A stretch of DNA of 64,000 nucleotides from Chloroflexota bacterium (GTDB lineage: Bacteria > Chloroflexota > Dehalococcoidia > Lucifugimonadales > UBA3495). The stretch lies in the NCBI GenBank assembly GCA_002721995.1, contig PBMF01000014.1, forward strand, positions 15,541-79,540, written 5' to 3'. This document shows positions 51,380-61,076 of this stretch, one piece after another. Each line of letters starts with the position of its first letter. The stretch's first letter is position 1. The notes under the pieces were generated by a model. The model was given only the letters and a program-made list of their open reading frames with translations. It ran no database searches and was not told the DNA's origin. The position numbers were made by a program, and so were the translations under genes.

Positions 51380-52282
51380 ATGCCAGGTGAAAGACGACCG
51401 GGAACGGACCACGAACATCATGAATGGTCCCCCATATCAACCAGAAGCAAACTCAGTTGGCCCAACGACGCCAAGGTGGCCCTGTGCGTCATGGTCACCC
51501 TGGAACACACCGAATGGCAGCCGCCGGACGACAAGTTCAACTCGGCTCAGTCGGGCGGCGTCGGCGTCCGGCCCTTCCCGGACTATCCCCGTTACTCCCA
51601 CCGGGACTACGGACACCGGGTGGGTATCTTCCGGGTTTTGGACGTGCTGGAACGCCTGAACATCCGACCCACTGTGGTGATGGACACCCAGACTGTTCAG
51701 GGCTATCCCTACCTGGTGCAGCATTGCCTGGGCCGGGGCTGCGAGATCATCGGCCACGGCGAGTCCGCCAGCCAATCAATCTCCGGAGATATGTCCATGG
51801 AGCAGGAGAGCCAGTTCATAAAAAAGGCCATAGATGCGCTTACAGAGGCCACCGGATCGCCCCCCAGGGGTTGGTTCGGGACCGAATACGGGGAGTCGGA
51901 ACGGACACCCGACCTTCTCGACCAGGCGGGAATCAGCTATGTGTGCGACTGGGCCAACGATGAACAGCCCTATCATATGAAGGGCGGTCTGTACGCCCTG
52001 CCGGCCATGCTAGAATTGGACGACCTGTTCACCATGTCCACCCGCAGGGTGACCATCGACCGTTACGCCCGGCTTTTGACCGACGGGTTCGACGTGATGT
52101 ACCGGGACGGGGCCACCAACGGCCGCCTGCTCACCATCAATATCCATCCTTGGCTGTGCGGACAGCCCTTCCGCATCGGCTACCTGGAAGAAGCGCTGGC
52201 CCATATGATGGGCCATGAAGGGGTCTGGGCGGCGTCCGGCTCTGAGATCATCGACTGGTACCGCGACAACGCTCCGGCCTAG
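51380..52282 (+). CDS. Polysaccharide deacetylase family protein (paralog of previous gene)
   Basis: KVALCVMVTLEHTEWQPP...YSHRDYGHRVGIFRVLDVLERLNIRPTVVMDTQTVQGYPYLVQ; LLTINIHPWLCGQPFRIGYLEEAL. Confidence 0.88.
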   Translation: MPGERRPGTDHEHHEWSPISTRSKLSWPNDAKVALCVMVTLEHTEWQPPDDKFNSAQSGGVGVRPFPDYPRYSHRDYGHRVGIFRVLDVLERLNIRPTVVMDTQTVQGYPYLVQHCLGRGCEIIGHGESASQSISGDMSMEQESQFIKKAIDALTEATGSPPRGWFGTEYGESERTPDLLDQAGISYVCDWANDEQPYHMKGGLYALPAMLELDDLFTMSTRRVTIDRYARLLTDGFDVMYRDGATNGRLLTINIHPWLCGQPFRIGYLEEALAHMMGHEGVWAASGSEIIDWYRDNAPA

Positions 52283-52305
52283 CCCCTCATCCTCCCTCGA
52301 ATATA

Positions 52306-52344
52306 AAATGCTCCGCGGTGTTATGCCGCGGGGCATTTTTGTTC
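52306..52344 (+). terminator. Rho-independent-like terminator
   Basis: AAAATGCTCCGCGGTGTTATGCCGCGGGGCATTTTTGTT. Confidence 0.8.
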
Positions 52345-52359
52345 TCTAGATTGGGTCTG

Positions 52360-52698
52360 TCAGACGGCTGCAGGCCAGGCGACTCTCAACCGGTCACTGG
52401 CGATGGGGATCAACTCAGCGCCCGGGAGCCTCTGCAAGAAGGCCGTCACATCCTTGGACGTGCCATGGATATCCAGAGTCATCTGGACGCCCTCATCCCG
52501 TGATACCAAGCGAGTGTCCACAATCACTCCGGTCTCCGCCGACTCCTCCACCGCGTCCCAAACGGATTCCAACCCATCCTGGGAAAGCGGGGAGTCAAAC
52601 ATCAAGTAGACACGCCCGCTGTAAGAACGGGCCAGACCGGCGTCGGGTGCGGCCGCGTGGGCCTGTTCAGCCACCGGAGCGGCTATCCCCCAAAGCAT
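52360..52698 (-). CDS. Hypothetical protein
   Basis: Intact 112-aa ORF on the strand opposite to both neighbours. Confidence 0.5.
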   Translation of the reverse strand: MLWGIAAPVAEQAHAAAPDAGLARSYSGRVYLMFDSPLSQDGLESVWDAVEESAETGVIVDTRLVSRDEGVQMTLDIHGTSKDVTAFLQRLPGAELIPIASDRLRVAWPAAV

Positions 52699-52876
52699 TT
52701 CGGACGGGCGGTGTACACCAGGACAGTGAGACTACAACCCCGTGTAACCGAGCGTGAAATCGCTTGACACCCATATTACGTTGTGATATTTTTCACCTGG
52801 CCTCGGAATCGAGGCTTTTTTTAGGCCCGATTTCCCTTGAGAAAGCGTAATTGATTGGCCACCGATAGGTGTCCTG

Positions 52877-53173
52877 ATGTTCGATGATCCCAAAGCTCTA
52901 ACCAGCGTCGAATGGAACAACATACACATGTATCTCCAGTGGTTCTGGATATACTTTCCCATTGTCGTTACCTTCGGCCTGACACTGCTTACCGCCCACG
53001 CTTTCATACCTTCGTTGATAAACACTGGCCAGCTTCCGGAATCGATGAACCGCTTGCGCGTGCCCATGACCGGGTTCGCCGCCCTGCTCTTTGTAGCGGG
53101 GGTGGTCATTTTGGTGCTGGGAATCAACGCCACCTTGGATGTACGCGCGGTCTACAACCGATTCCTCATCTGA
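52877..53173 (+). CDS. Small membrane protein with about two TM helices, first gene of ACIII-type operon
   Basis: WFWIYFPIVVTFGLTLLTAHAF and MTGFAALLFVAGVVILVLGINATL; co-oriented and close to actA-like gene. Confidence 0.7.
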   Translation: MFDDPKALTSVEWNNIHMYLQWFWIYFPIVVTFGLTLLTAHAFIPSLINTGQLPESMNRLRVPMTGFAALLFVAGVVILVLGINATLDVRAVYNRFLI

Positions 53174-53226
53174 TAGTCAACGGTCCGGAGAGCACGAAAC
53201 CAGCGATGAATGGAACAATTAAGTAG

Positions 53227-53865
53227 ATGATGCCAAGCGCCAAAATGCTGCCTTTGGTGGTAGCCGGGGGAGTCGTAACCATAATCGTCGGTTTCGTGCT
53301 CATCGTTCTACTTATATCCTGGTTCTCCAACCCGCCCTTCGGCCTCGGAAATGCTCCGGCGCAGCCCATTGCCTTCCCCCACACCGTCCACGTTGCCGAC
53401 AACAACATCCAGTGCGAGTTCTGCCACCGGAATGTGACCAAGGGCGCAGCAGCCACCGTGCCGGCCGTTGAGACGTGCCTCTTCTGTCATAAGGACATCG
53501 ACGGCACATCCTCCACAGCTTCGGACATCGCTCAGACCGAGATTGCCAAGGTCCGCACGGCATTTGAGACCGACCAGCCCATCAACTGGGAGAGGGTCCA
53601 CCGCCTCCCCGACCATGTACGGTTCATCCACGAAGCCCATATCAGGTACTTCACAGACGAGACCGTACCCGTCAAATACGGCATCAACGGCGAAGAGATC
53701 ACCCAGTCGACCGACGTGGCCCAGACCTGCACCATCTGTCACGGCGACGTCGCCAATAAGGTGGAAGTCCAACCCAAGGCCGGCCAGTCCTTGAAGATGG
53801 GAACGTGTCTCGATTGCCACCGAAAAAACGACGTACCCACAGACTGCACGGTCTGTCACAAGTAA
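53227..53865 (+). CDS. actA: Pentaheme cytochrome c subunit, alternative complex III (ActA-like)
   Basis: Five CxxCH motifs (CEFCH, CLFCH, CTICH, CLDCH, CTVCH) and an N-terminal TM helix. Confidence 0.88.
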   Translation: MMPSAKMLPLVVAGGVVTIIVGFVLIVLLISWFSNPPFGLGNAPAQPIAFPHTVHVADNNIQCEFCHRNVTKGAAATVPAVETCLFCHKDIDGTSSTASDIAQTEIAKVRTAFETDQPINWERVHRLPDHVRFIHEAHIRYFTDETVPVKYGINGEEITQSTDVAQTCTICHGDVANKVEVQPKAGQSLKMGTCLDCHRKNDVPTDCTVCHK

Positions 53866-53883
53866 CGACAAGGTCATAGTTAG

Positions 53884-56193
53884 ATGAAATTAACCCGGCG
53901 AAATTTTCTTGCTTGGGCCGGCCTGGGAGCGGTGGGTGCCGTCGCCTGCGAAGGATTTGGCATTCGCGAAGGCGAGTTCGATATTCAGAGCCCGGTGCGC
54001 CTGCCCGAGGATCTGGTCCAGGGGACCGACAACTGGTACGCCAGTCTCTGCCGGGTCTGTCCCTCCTGCGAGGGCATCATCATCCGGGTGATGGAAGGAC
54101 GGGCCAAAAAGGTCCAGGGTAATCCCTACTTCCCCACCAACCAGGGCAAGAGCCACGTTCGCTGCGAATCGGGCCTGCAGGCCCTCTACCACCCCGACCG
54201 GGTACCCTCGCCCATGCGGCGCAGCGGCCCCCGAGGTTCGGGACAGTTCCTGCCCATCAGCTGGCAGCCCAACGGTATGGACACCCTCAAAAACGCCCTC
54301 CAGTCCCGGGGCCGGAACTCGGTCATGATAACCGAGCCTCTCCGTGGTCACCTGAGCGTGGTTGCCGACCGTTTCGCCTCCGCCATCGGCGGTGAGCAGT
54401 TGGGCTTCGAAACACTGGACAGCAATACCTACAGGGCGGCGGTTAAGAATGTCTTCGGACAGGACACCCTGCCCGACTTCGACCTGGAACACAGCAATTT
54501 CATCCTTTCCTTCGGCGCGGATTTCCTCTCCACCTGGCAGTCGCCCACCCGCTTCGGACGGGGTTACGGCGAATTCAGACAGGGAGAACACCGTGACCGG
54601 GGAATGTTCTACCAGATAGACTCCCGGTTCTCCATGACGGCCGCCAACGCCGATAAATGGTTGCCCGTGCGCCCCGGTTGGGAGGGATACATCGCCCTCA
54701 GCCTGGCCCAGGTGATCCTCTCGGAGGGCCTCTACGCCAGTGATCTGAACATAGCCGGCAGTGCAGGCGCCCAGGCCCTAGATAGCTTCCGGCCCGAGAC
54801 GGTTGCCCCGATGGCCGGTCTGACCGCCGAAATGACCGGCGGCGACCCCGTGGAATTCCTGAAACACCTGGCCCGTGACTTTGCCAATACTCGACCGGCA
54901 GTCGCCATCGGCGGCGGTTCCGCGGGAGCCGGCAGCAACGGGTTATTCAACCTGGAAGCCATCTACGTACTCAACTACCTGGTCGGTAGTGTGGGCGTGG
55001 AAGGCGGCGTAAGGCTAAACCCCGACAGCCCGTGGGACGATGTACCCACTGCGGGCAGGGTTGGCAGCCTGGACGACTGGGAACGGATCACAGAGCAGAT
55101 CAGGAGCGGCGAGACCAAGCTGCTCATGCTCCACGGCGCTGACCCGGTCCACGGCCTCCCCCAGTCTCTGCGGCTCAGGGACGCCATCACCCAGGCGGAA
55201 GACCTCTACGTGGTGAGCTTCTCACCATTCATCGACGACACCAGCGGACTGGCAGACCTTGTCTTGCCCGACCGCGTGTACCTGGAAGACTGGGGCGACG
55301 ACATCTCCGAGCCCGGCCCCGGTTATCAGTCCATAGGGCTGCAGCAGCCGGTGGTTAACCCTCTGGCTGAGCTGGACCCCCTCAGCTTCCCAGATGTCCT
55401 GTTGGCAATGGCCCAAGAACTGGGCCGGGAATCCCAACTGCCCTGGGACAACTACAAGAGCATGTTGCGCGAGGGCTCCGATGCCCTGTTCGCGCTGAAC
55501 CGCGGCTCCATAGAAGCCGCCTCCGCCGATGAATTCTGGAACCGTCTGTTGCAGCGCGGTGGCTGGTGGGACGAAAATGCCACCGGCCCCATCAATGTGA
55601 GCGCTCCCAACGGTCTGCTCCGGAAGATTGCAAACAAGGCATCCATACCTTCGTTCAACGGGGCCGCCGATGGGCCGGACACCTATTACCTGGTGCCCTT
55701 CTCCCACAACTCCCTGCTGGACGGGTACAATGGCCATCTTCCCTGGCTCCAGGGTGCGCCGGACCCACTGTCCACCGTAACCTGGCAGACCTGGGTGGAG
55801 ATTAGCGACAGCACCGCCGACCGAATGGGCATAAAAGAAGGCGACATCATCCGGATCGAGTCGTCCAGTGAGTCCATCAGGGCCGTGGCCTATCCGACTC
55901 CGGCCGTGCCGCCGGACGTGGTTAGCGTTCCTCTGGGACAGGGCCGCAGACACGGTTCCGACTACGCCACCGACCGCCCCGGCTCCGAAAGTTCCAACGT
56001 GTTGGACATTCTGGAGGCCCACCAGGTGAAGGACACCGGATCTCTGGCCTGGGCCGGGACCCGCGTCAAGCTGTCGAAGACCGGCGAAAGCGTCAGCATC
56101 TCCAAGTTGGAGGGCAACGTCAGGGCCGTGGAGATCGGCCATACGCCCGCCGAAGAAATCATCAAGACCATCCAACCGGACGAATCGCACTAA
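53884..56193 (+). CDS. Molybdopterin-oxidoreductase-like subunit, ActB N-terminal half equivalent, with TAT-like signal
   Basis: MKLTRRNFLAWAGLGAVGAVACEG; SLCRVCPSCEGIIIRVMEGRAKKVQGNPYFPTNQGKSHVRCESGLQALYHPDR. Confidence 0.88.
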   Translation: MKLTRRNFLAWAGLGAVGAVACEGFGIREGEFDIQSPVRLPEDLVQGTDNWYASLCRVCPSCEGIIIRVMEGRAKKVQGNPYFPTNQGKSHVRCESGLQALYHPDRVPSPMRRSGPRGSGQFLPISWQPNGMDTLKNALQSRGRNSVMITEPLRGHLSVVADRFASAIGGEQLGFETLDSNTYRAAVKNVFGQDTLPDFDLEHSNFILSFGADFLSTWQSPTRFGRGYGEFRQGEHRDRGMFYQIDSRFSMTAANADKWLPVRPGWEGYIALSLAQVILSEGLYASDLNIAGSAGAQALDSFRPETVAPMAGLTAEMTGGDPVEFLKHLARDFANTRPAVAIGGGSAGAGSNGLFNLEAIYVLNYLVGSVGVEGGVRLNPDSPWDDVPTAGRVGSLDDWERITEQIRSGETKLLMLHGADPVHGLPQSLRLRDAITQAEDLYVVSFSPFIDDTSGLADLVLPDRVYLEDWGDDISEPGPGYQSIGLQQPVVNPLAELDPLSFPDVLLAMAQELGRESQLPWDNYKSMLREGSDALFALNRGSIEAASADEFWNRLLQRGGWWDENATGPINVSAPNGLLRKIANKASIPSFNGAADGPDTYYLVPFSHNSLLDGYNGHLPWLQGAPDPLSTVTWQTWVEISDSTADRMGIKEGDIIRIESSSESIRAVAYPTPAVPPDVVSVPLGQGRRHGSDYATDRPGSESSNVLDILEAHQVKDTGSLAWAGTRVKLSKTGESVSISKLEGNVRAVEIGHTPAEEIIKTIQPDESH

Positions 56194-56241
56194 GGGCGTC
56201 CGGTCTAAGAAGAACCTAGAGGCTAACGGACAGGGAAATCA

Positions 56242-57072
56242 ATGGTAACGCAGCGTGTAGACCATAAATGGGGAATGACCGTGGACCTGGACCGGTGTAC
56301 CGGTTGCCAGGCCTGCGTTGTCGCCTGTCAGTCAGAGAACAACATCCCCATCAACACCAAGGAGTACTTCCAGCAGCGCCGGGCCTACGAATGGATTCGC
56401 ATAGAGCGCTATTGGGAGGGTGAGTTCCCCAACGTCAAGGCCAAGTTCATTCCCATCCTTTGTCAGCACTGCGAGAACGCGCCCTGTGAGCCGGTGTGCC
56501 CGGTGTACGCCACCTACCACAACGACGAGGGCTTGAACGTCCAAGTCTACAACCGCTGTGTGGGCACCAGGTATTGTTCCGTCAACTGCCCATACACCGT
56601 CCGGTTCTTCAACTACTGGGAGCCGGTCTGGCCGGAGCGTTTCCGCAACCAGTTGAATCCCGACGTAACCATCCGCAGCCGCGGCATCATGGAAAAGTGC
56701 TCCTTCTGCGTGCAGCGCCTGCGCCGCGGCGAGGTCAACGTGGAACGCCGGGGTATCGAGCCCCTGACCGGCGAGCGGATTCCCGTAGCCAACAGAAAAC
56801 TGAACCACCGCCAGATGCGGGAGGGCAATTATCTGCCGTCTTGCGTGCAGGCCTGCCCGACCAATGCTCTGCAGTTCGCCGACCAGGACGATGAGACCGG
56901 CCCGGTGAAAGAGTACTTCGACGAAGCCAATGAACAGATAGAGCTCCGGGAGCACGGCGGACACGTGGATGAAGCGCACACTCGGGTCTACCGGTTGTTT
57001 GAAGAGGTTGGGACCAAGCCCAACGTGGTCTACCTGAAGAAAGTTGAACCATTCCCCGTGGAAAAGCACTAG
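56242..57072 (+). CDS. 4Fe-4S ferredoxin-type subunit, ActB C-terminal half equivalent
   Basis: DLDRCTGCQACVVACQSENNIP; CQHCENAPCEPVCPVYATY; CVGTRYCSVNCPYTVRFFNYWEP; CSFCVQRL; SCVQACPTNALQFAD. Confidence 0.92.
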   Translation: MVTQRVDHKWGMTVDLDRCTGCQACVVACQSENNIPINTKEYFQQRRAYEWIRIERYWEGEFPNVKAKFIPILCQHCENAPCEPVCPVYATYHNDEGLNVQVYNRCVGTRYCSVNCPYTVRFFNYWEPVWPERFRNQLNPDVTIRSRGIMEKCSFCVQRLRRGEVNVERRGIEPLTGERIPVANRKLNHRQMREGNYLPSCVQACPTNALQFADQDDETGPVKEYFDEANEQIELREHGGHVDEAHTRVYRLFEEVGTKPNVVYLKKVEPFPVEKH

Positions 57073-57076
57073 ATAG

Positions 57077-58510
57077 ATGGCTGCTACAGAATCACACGGA
57101 CACGGACAACACGCCGGCATGTGGGTATTCCCCGATGTCTCGGCGATGAGTCAAGACATTTCGGCCAAGACCCTGGCCAGGCCGAAGCCCTTTACCATCG
57201 CCCTGACGATCACCGGGATACTGCTGGTCTTAGGCGTGATTGGCTTTGTGGCCAGGGCCGCCGGCGACGGGTTTGACTCCATCGGCCCCTGGGGCTACTA
57301 CATGGCCACGTTCTCCATGATCTTCATGGTGACCAGCGCCGCACCACTGGCCGCCGTCGCTTTCCGCTTTACCAAGAGCCACTGGCGCCGGCCCCTCTCC
57401 CGGGTATCGGAGTTATTCTCCATCATCGGCATCTTGAACGTGCTCATGTTCATCCCGCTGATGATCGCCTTCCCGCCGCTGGACAACCCCAGCGCAGTCG
57501 TGGATGTTCATCACATGGAACTGCGGCGTTCCATCTGGTTCGAGGCGCCCATCGGCGCGCCCCACGCCTGGAACGTCCTGGGCGTCCTGGGCTTGGCCGT
57601 TACCTCCATGGCCATTCTCTGGCTGTCCGCAATGCCGGACATGGCAGAATCGCGGGCCACCGCCACCGGTTTCCGGGGCTGGGTCTACCGGACCCTGTCC
57701 GGCAGCTGGTACGGCACCAAGCGCCAATGGAATGCACAGAAGGCCGGACTGGCACTGCTAGGTGCCTTCTATTTCATGCTGATTATATTCGTGCACTTTG
57801 TGTTCAGTTCCGACTACGCACAGAGTCTGATTCCCGGATGGAAGGACTCCATCTTCCCGGTCATCTATAGCGTGACCAGCATCCAGATGGCGCTGGGCAT
57901 CATCCTCATCACGCTGTATATCATGCGCCGCTGGGGCGGCTATGAGGCCTACTACGGAAAGGCCCCCTTCTGGTCGGCCAGCAAAGTATTGCTGGGCGTC
58001 ACCCTGCTCTGGATCTACCATCTGTTCGCCTTCTTCATCACCTTCTGGTACGGACGGTTGGAAGTGGAGCAGAACATCATCAAGTACCTGATCACTGACA
58101 CCTACGCGTTCGTGTTCCTGGTCAACTTCTTCTGCAGCTTCGCGCTGCCCTTCGCGGTGCTCATCTGGAACCCGGTACGGCGCAGCGCCGCGGGTCCGGC
58201 AATCGCCGGTCTGCTGGCTCTGATAGGCGGACTGGCCTTCAATATCAGGATATTCGTTGGCTCAGCCAACGCCGCGGAAGGGGATGCGCTCTTCGCTCAC
58301 TTCTTCGCGAAGGTACCGGCGCCGGTTTACCCCGACGTGTGGGACGTATTCATGGTGATTGGCGGCCTGGGCGCGGCTGTATTCATATACCTGGCGTCCA
58401 CCAAGTTGCTGCCGATCCTCTCACTGTGGGAGGTCAAAGAAGGCGCCATGTACCAAAAGATGGGGAAGCTGATTCGCGGAGAATACCTGGTACTGGGCAA
58501 ACCTGAATAG
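57077..58510 (+). CDS. actC: NrfD/PsrC-type quinol-interacting membrane subunit (ActC-like)
   Basis: Multi-TM NrfD-family protein directly after the Fe-S subunit. Confidence 0.87.
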   Translation: MAATESHGHGQHAGMWVFPDVSAMSQDISAKTLARPKPFTIALTITGILLVLGVIGFVARAAGDGFDSIGPWGYYMATFSMIFMVTSAAPLAAVAFRFTKSHWRRPLSRVSELFSIIGILNVLMFIPLMIAFPPLDNPSAVVDVHHMELRRSIWFEAPIGAPHAWNVLGVLGLAVTSMAILWLSAMPDMAESRATATGFRGWVYRTLSGSWYGTKRQWNAQKAGLALLGAFYFMLIIFVHFVFSSDYAQSLIPGWKDSIFPVIYSVTSIQMALGIILITLYIMRRWGGYEAYYGKAPFWSASKVLLGVTLLWIYHLFAFFITFWYGRLEVEQNIIKYLITDTYAFVFLVNFFCSFALPFAVLIWNPVRRSAAGPAIAGLLALIGGLAFNIRIFVGSANAAEGDALFAHFFAKVPAPVYPDVWDVFMVIGGLGAAVFIYLASTKLLPILSLWEVKEGAMYQKMGKLIRGEYLVLGKPE

Positions 58511-58574
58511 ATAAACTTACACTCCAGCGTCGGAGGCGGTCCACCAGACAAACCAGACCGCCCCACGGAGCATC

Positions 58575-59966
58575 ATGCAGGAAGGCACACCACTACAACC
58601 TAGGCAAATAAACGGGGACCTGCTACGGACCATCCTGAACTCTCCCAGGTGGTTCTGGATGGTTGTCGCGGTGCTGGGTTTCCTCGTGCTCGTGGCAATG
58701 AGTGCTGCCGGCTTCATGATCAACAAGGGCATGGGCGTGACCGGCCTGAACCGCCCGGTGATGTGGGGCTTCTTCATCACCAACTTCGTGTTCTGGATCG
58801 GTATCAGTCACGCCGGGGTTATGCTCTCGGCCATCCTAAGGCTGTCCAAAGCTGAATGGCGGCGTCCCGCCACACGGGCTGCGGAGATTCTGACCGTCTT
58901 CTCTCTGATGACGGCCATGATGATGCCTTTGATCCACACCGGCCGCCCCTGGCGTCTGGTCTACTGGATCTACACTCTTCCCTTCGTACCTTACGACTAC
59001 GCGCGGGGCATCTGGCCCAACGTCCGCTCACCACTGGTGTGGGACCCCAGCGCGGTCTACACCTACCTGACGTCCAGCATTCTGTTCGTCATTATCGCCC
59101 TGATTCCCGACTTCGCGGTGCTCCGGGACCGGACCACCGGTCTCAGCAACAGAATCTACGGGATGCTGGCCATGGGCTGGCAGGGCAACCCCAGGCAGTG
59201 GAAACTGCAGATCATCGCCGGTGTGCTGCTCTCCGCACTGATACTGCCGGTCTTCGTCTCGGTTCACAGCATCGTTTCCTGGGACTTCGGTATGGCAGTG
59301 TCGGTCAAGTCGTGGCACTCCACTGTCTTCGCCCCCTACTTCGTGGTGGGCGCGGTGCACTCCGGCGTCTCCGCCGTTGCCTTCGTGATGATTATTCTGC
59401 GCTACATCTACGGATGGCAGAACTACATCCGCCACGAGCACTTGGACGCCCTGGGGCGCCTGCTCATAGTGGTGGCTACTGGTTGGTTCTACTTCCTGGT
59501 CATGGAGATCATCTTCGGCATCTACGGCCGTGAGGCTGACGAGGTTGCAGTAAGGATATTACAGTTCCAGGTCAACCCCTGGGCCATCTGGATGTTCATC
59601 TTCGTGGGAATCACATACTTCCTACCGGTGGCCATCTGGCTGAGCAAGACGGGCCGGCGCAACCTGTGGATCATGTCCTTCGCCTGTATCTCGGTGAACG
59701 TAGGCATGTGGCTGGAGCGCTTCTTGATCATCGTGCCCGGCCTGGCCCGCAAACAGCTACTGACCTTTGACTGGTACACCTACCGGCCCAGCTCCATCGA
59801 GTGGATTCTGGTTGGCGGCACGTTCGCCATGGTCTCCCTCCTAATGCTGCTGATTGCGCGGGTGGTGCCTCTGATCCCCCTCTACGACATCAAAGAGGCG
59901 GAGATCTTAAGGACTGAAATAAAGATTGGCCGGGTATCCGTCCCAGCCACATTCAGGGAAGACTAA
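58575..59966 (+). CDS. Second NrfD/PsrC-type membrane subunit (ActF-like)
   Basis: Multi-TM, VFWIGISHAGVMLSAILRLSKAEWRRPATRAAEILTVFSLMTAMMMPLIHTGRPWR. Confidence 0.85.
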   Translation: MQEGTPLQPRQINGDLLRTILNSPRWFWMVVAVLGFLVLVAMSAAGFMINKGMGVTGLNRPVMWGFFITNFVFWIGISHAGVMLSAILRLSKAEWRRPATRAAEILTVFSLMTAMMMPLIHTGRPWRLVYWIYTLPFVPYDYARGIWPNVRSPLVWDPSAVYTYLTSSILFVIIALIPDFAVLRDRTTGLSNRIYGMLAMGWQGNPRQWKLQIIAGVLLSALILPVFVSVHSIVSWDFGMAVSVKSWHSTVFAPYFVVGAVHSGVSAVAFVMIILRYIYGWQNYIRHEHLDALGRLLIVVATGWFYFLVMEIIFGIYGREADEVAVRILQFQVNPWAIWMFIFVGITYFLPVAIWLSKTGRRNLWIMSFACISVNVGMWLERFLIIVPGLARKQLLTFDWYTYRPSSIEWILVGGTFAMVSLLMLLIARVVPLIPLYDIKEAEILRTEIKIGRVSVPATFRED

Positions 59967-59994
59967 CTAGAGTAGGCATCTAGAGGGATCTGAC

Positions 59995-60519
59995 ATGGCC
60001 AAACAACCAATATTGGGACTGTTTGATAGCGCCGACCACGCCGCCGACGCCGGTGACGCGTTAAAAGCAGCCAACGTTGACGAGCGCGATTTCGATTTTC
60101 TAACGGACGCCCCATACCCCGAGGGCGCGTTTGGGGAGCGGCATGAGAGCCACCGGCTTTACATCTTCCCCTTCGTCGGGGCGCTGATTGGACTGACCGT
60201 AGGCGTCATGCTCACTTCCATGACTCAGATGGCCTACCCTCTGGTGCAGGGCGGCAAGCCCATCTTGTCCCTGCCTCCCATGGCTGTGGTGACCTACGAA
60301 AGCACCATGCTGACGGCCATCATCTTCACAATCATCGGCATCATCTTCGAGTCCCGTCTGCCCTCCTTTAAGCAGGGCCTGTACGACACTCGAATCACCG
60401 AAGGATATATCGGAGTCTTGGTCAATGTGGAAGAAGACCAGTTGACCCAGACTCAAACTCTGCTCACCCAGGCCGGAGCAGTGGACGTAGTACGCAAGAG
60501 CGGAGGCTCAGCGGCCTAA
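59995..60519 (+). CDS. actD: DUF3341 membrane subunit (ActD-like)
   Basis: LGLFDSADHAADAGDALKAANVDERDFDFLTDAPYPEGAFGERHESHRLYIFPFVGALIGL. Confidence 0.88.
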   Translation: MAKQPILGLFDSADHAADAGDALKAANVDERDFDFLTDAPYPEGAFGERHESHRLYIFPFVGALIGLTVGVMLTSMTQMAYPLVQGGKPILSLPPMAVVTYESTMLTAIIFTIIGIIFESRLPSFKQGLYDTRITEGYIGVLVNVEEDQLTQTQTLLTQAGAVDVVRKSGGSAA

Positions 60520-61049
60520 TGATTAACCGGGTCACGTCACTCATCTCTATCCCGCAGACGGAAGGACGCAAACGCGGACTGAAGGGCTGGTTCTTTGGAA
60601 TCACCTTGCTCTTCGGGCTTTTGGTGGTTGGCTGCACCTCCGGCAACTACCCGGTGGACATCTTCTACGAGCAGCATTACCAGCAGTCGTACAAGTCCCA
60701 CGAACCGCCGCGGCTCACCGGAGCAGCGGAGGCGGTTGCCTTCTTCCCCAACGTATCATCTGTCGTGACCAACACCGGCGCGGACCTGTACCGCGTGAAC
60801 TGCCAGATGTGCCACGGCGCCGATGGCAAAGGCCAAGGGCCAGTCCTGACCAAGATGATCGACAGCTATGACTACACGCCCATTGTAGACCCGAACATCA
60901 CCAACAGGCCCATCGTGTTCATAGAATCGCGGCTGGCCGCCGAGACCCGCCCCCTTGGACCGACCTCGGTAATGCCGCCCTTCGGCAAGCTGCTCAGCGC
61001 CCAGGAACGGGCCGCCATCGCCGAGTACATAAGTTCACTGCCCAAGTAA
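60519..61049 (+). CDS. actE: Monoheme cytochrome c lipoprotein-like subunit (ActE-like)
   Basis: NPVDIFYEQHYQQSYKSHEPPRL-type N-terminus (seen as YPVDIFYEQHYQQSYKSHEPPRL); GADLYRVNCQMCHGADGKGQGPV; lipobox-like LLVVGCTS. Confidence 0.88.
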   Translation: MINRVTSLISIPQTEGRKRGLKGWFFGITLLFGLLVVGCTSGNYPVDIFYEQHYQQSYKSHEPPRLTGAAEAVAFFPNVSSVVTNTGADLYRVNCQMCHGADGKGQGPVLTKMIDSYDYTPIVDPNITNRPIVFIESRLAAETRPLGPTSVMPPFGKLLSAQERAAIAEYISSLPK

Positions 61050-61076
61050 AGCAACCACCCAACTGTTGCCCGAGGC

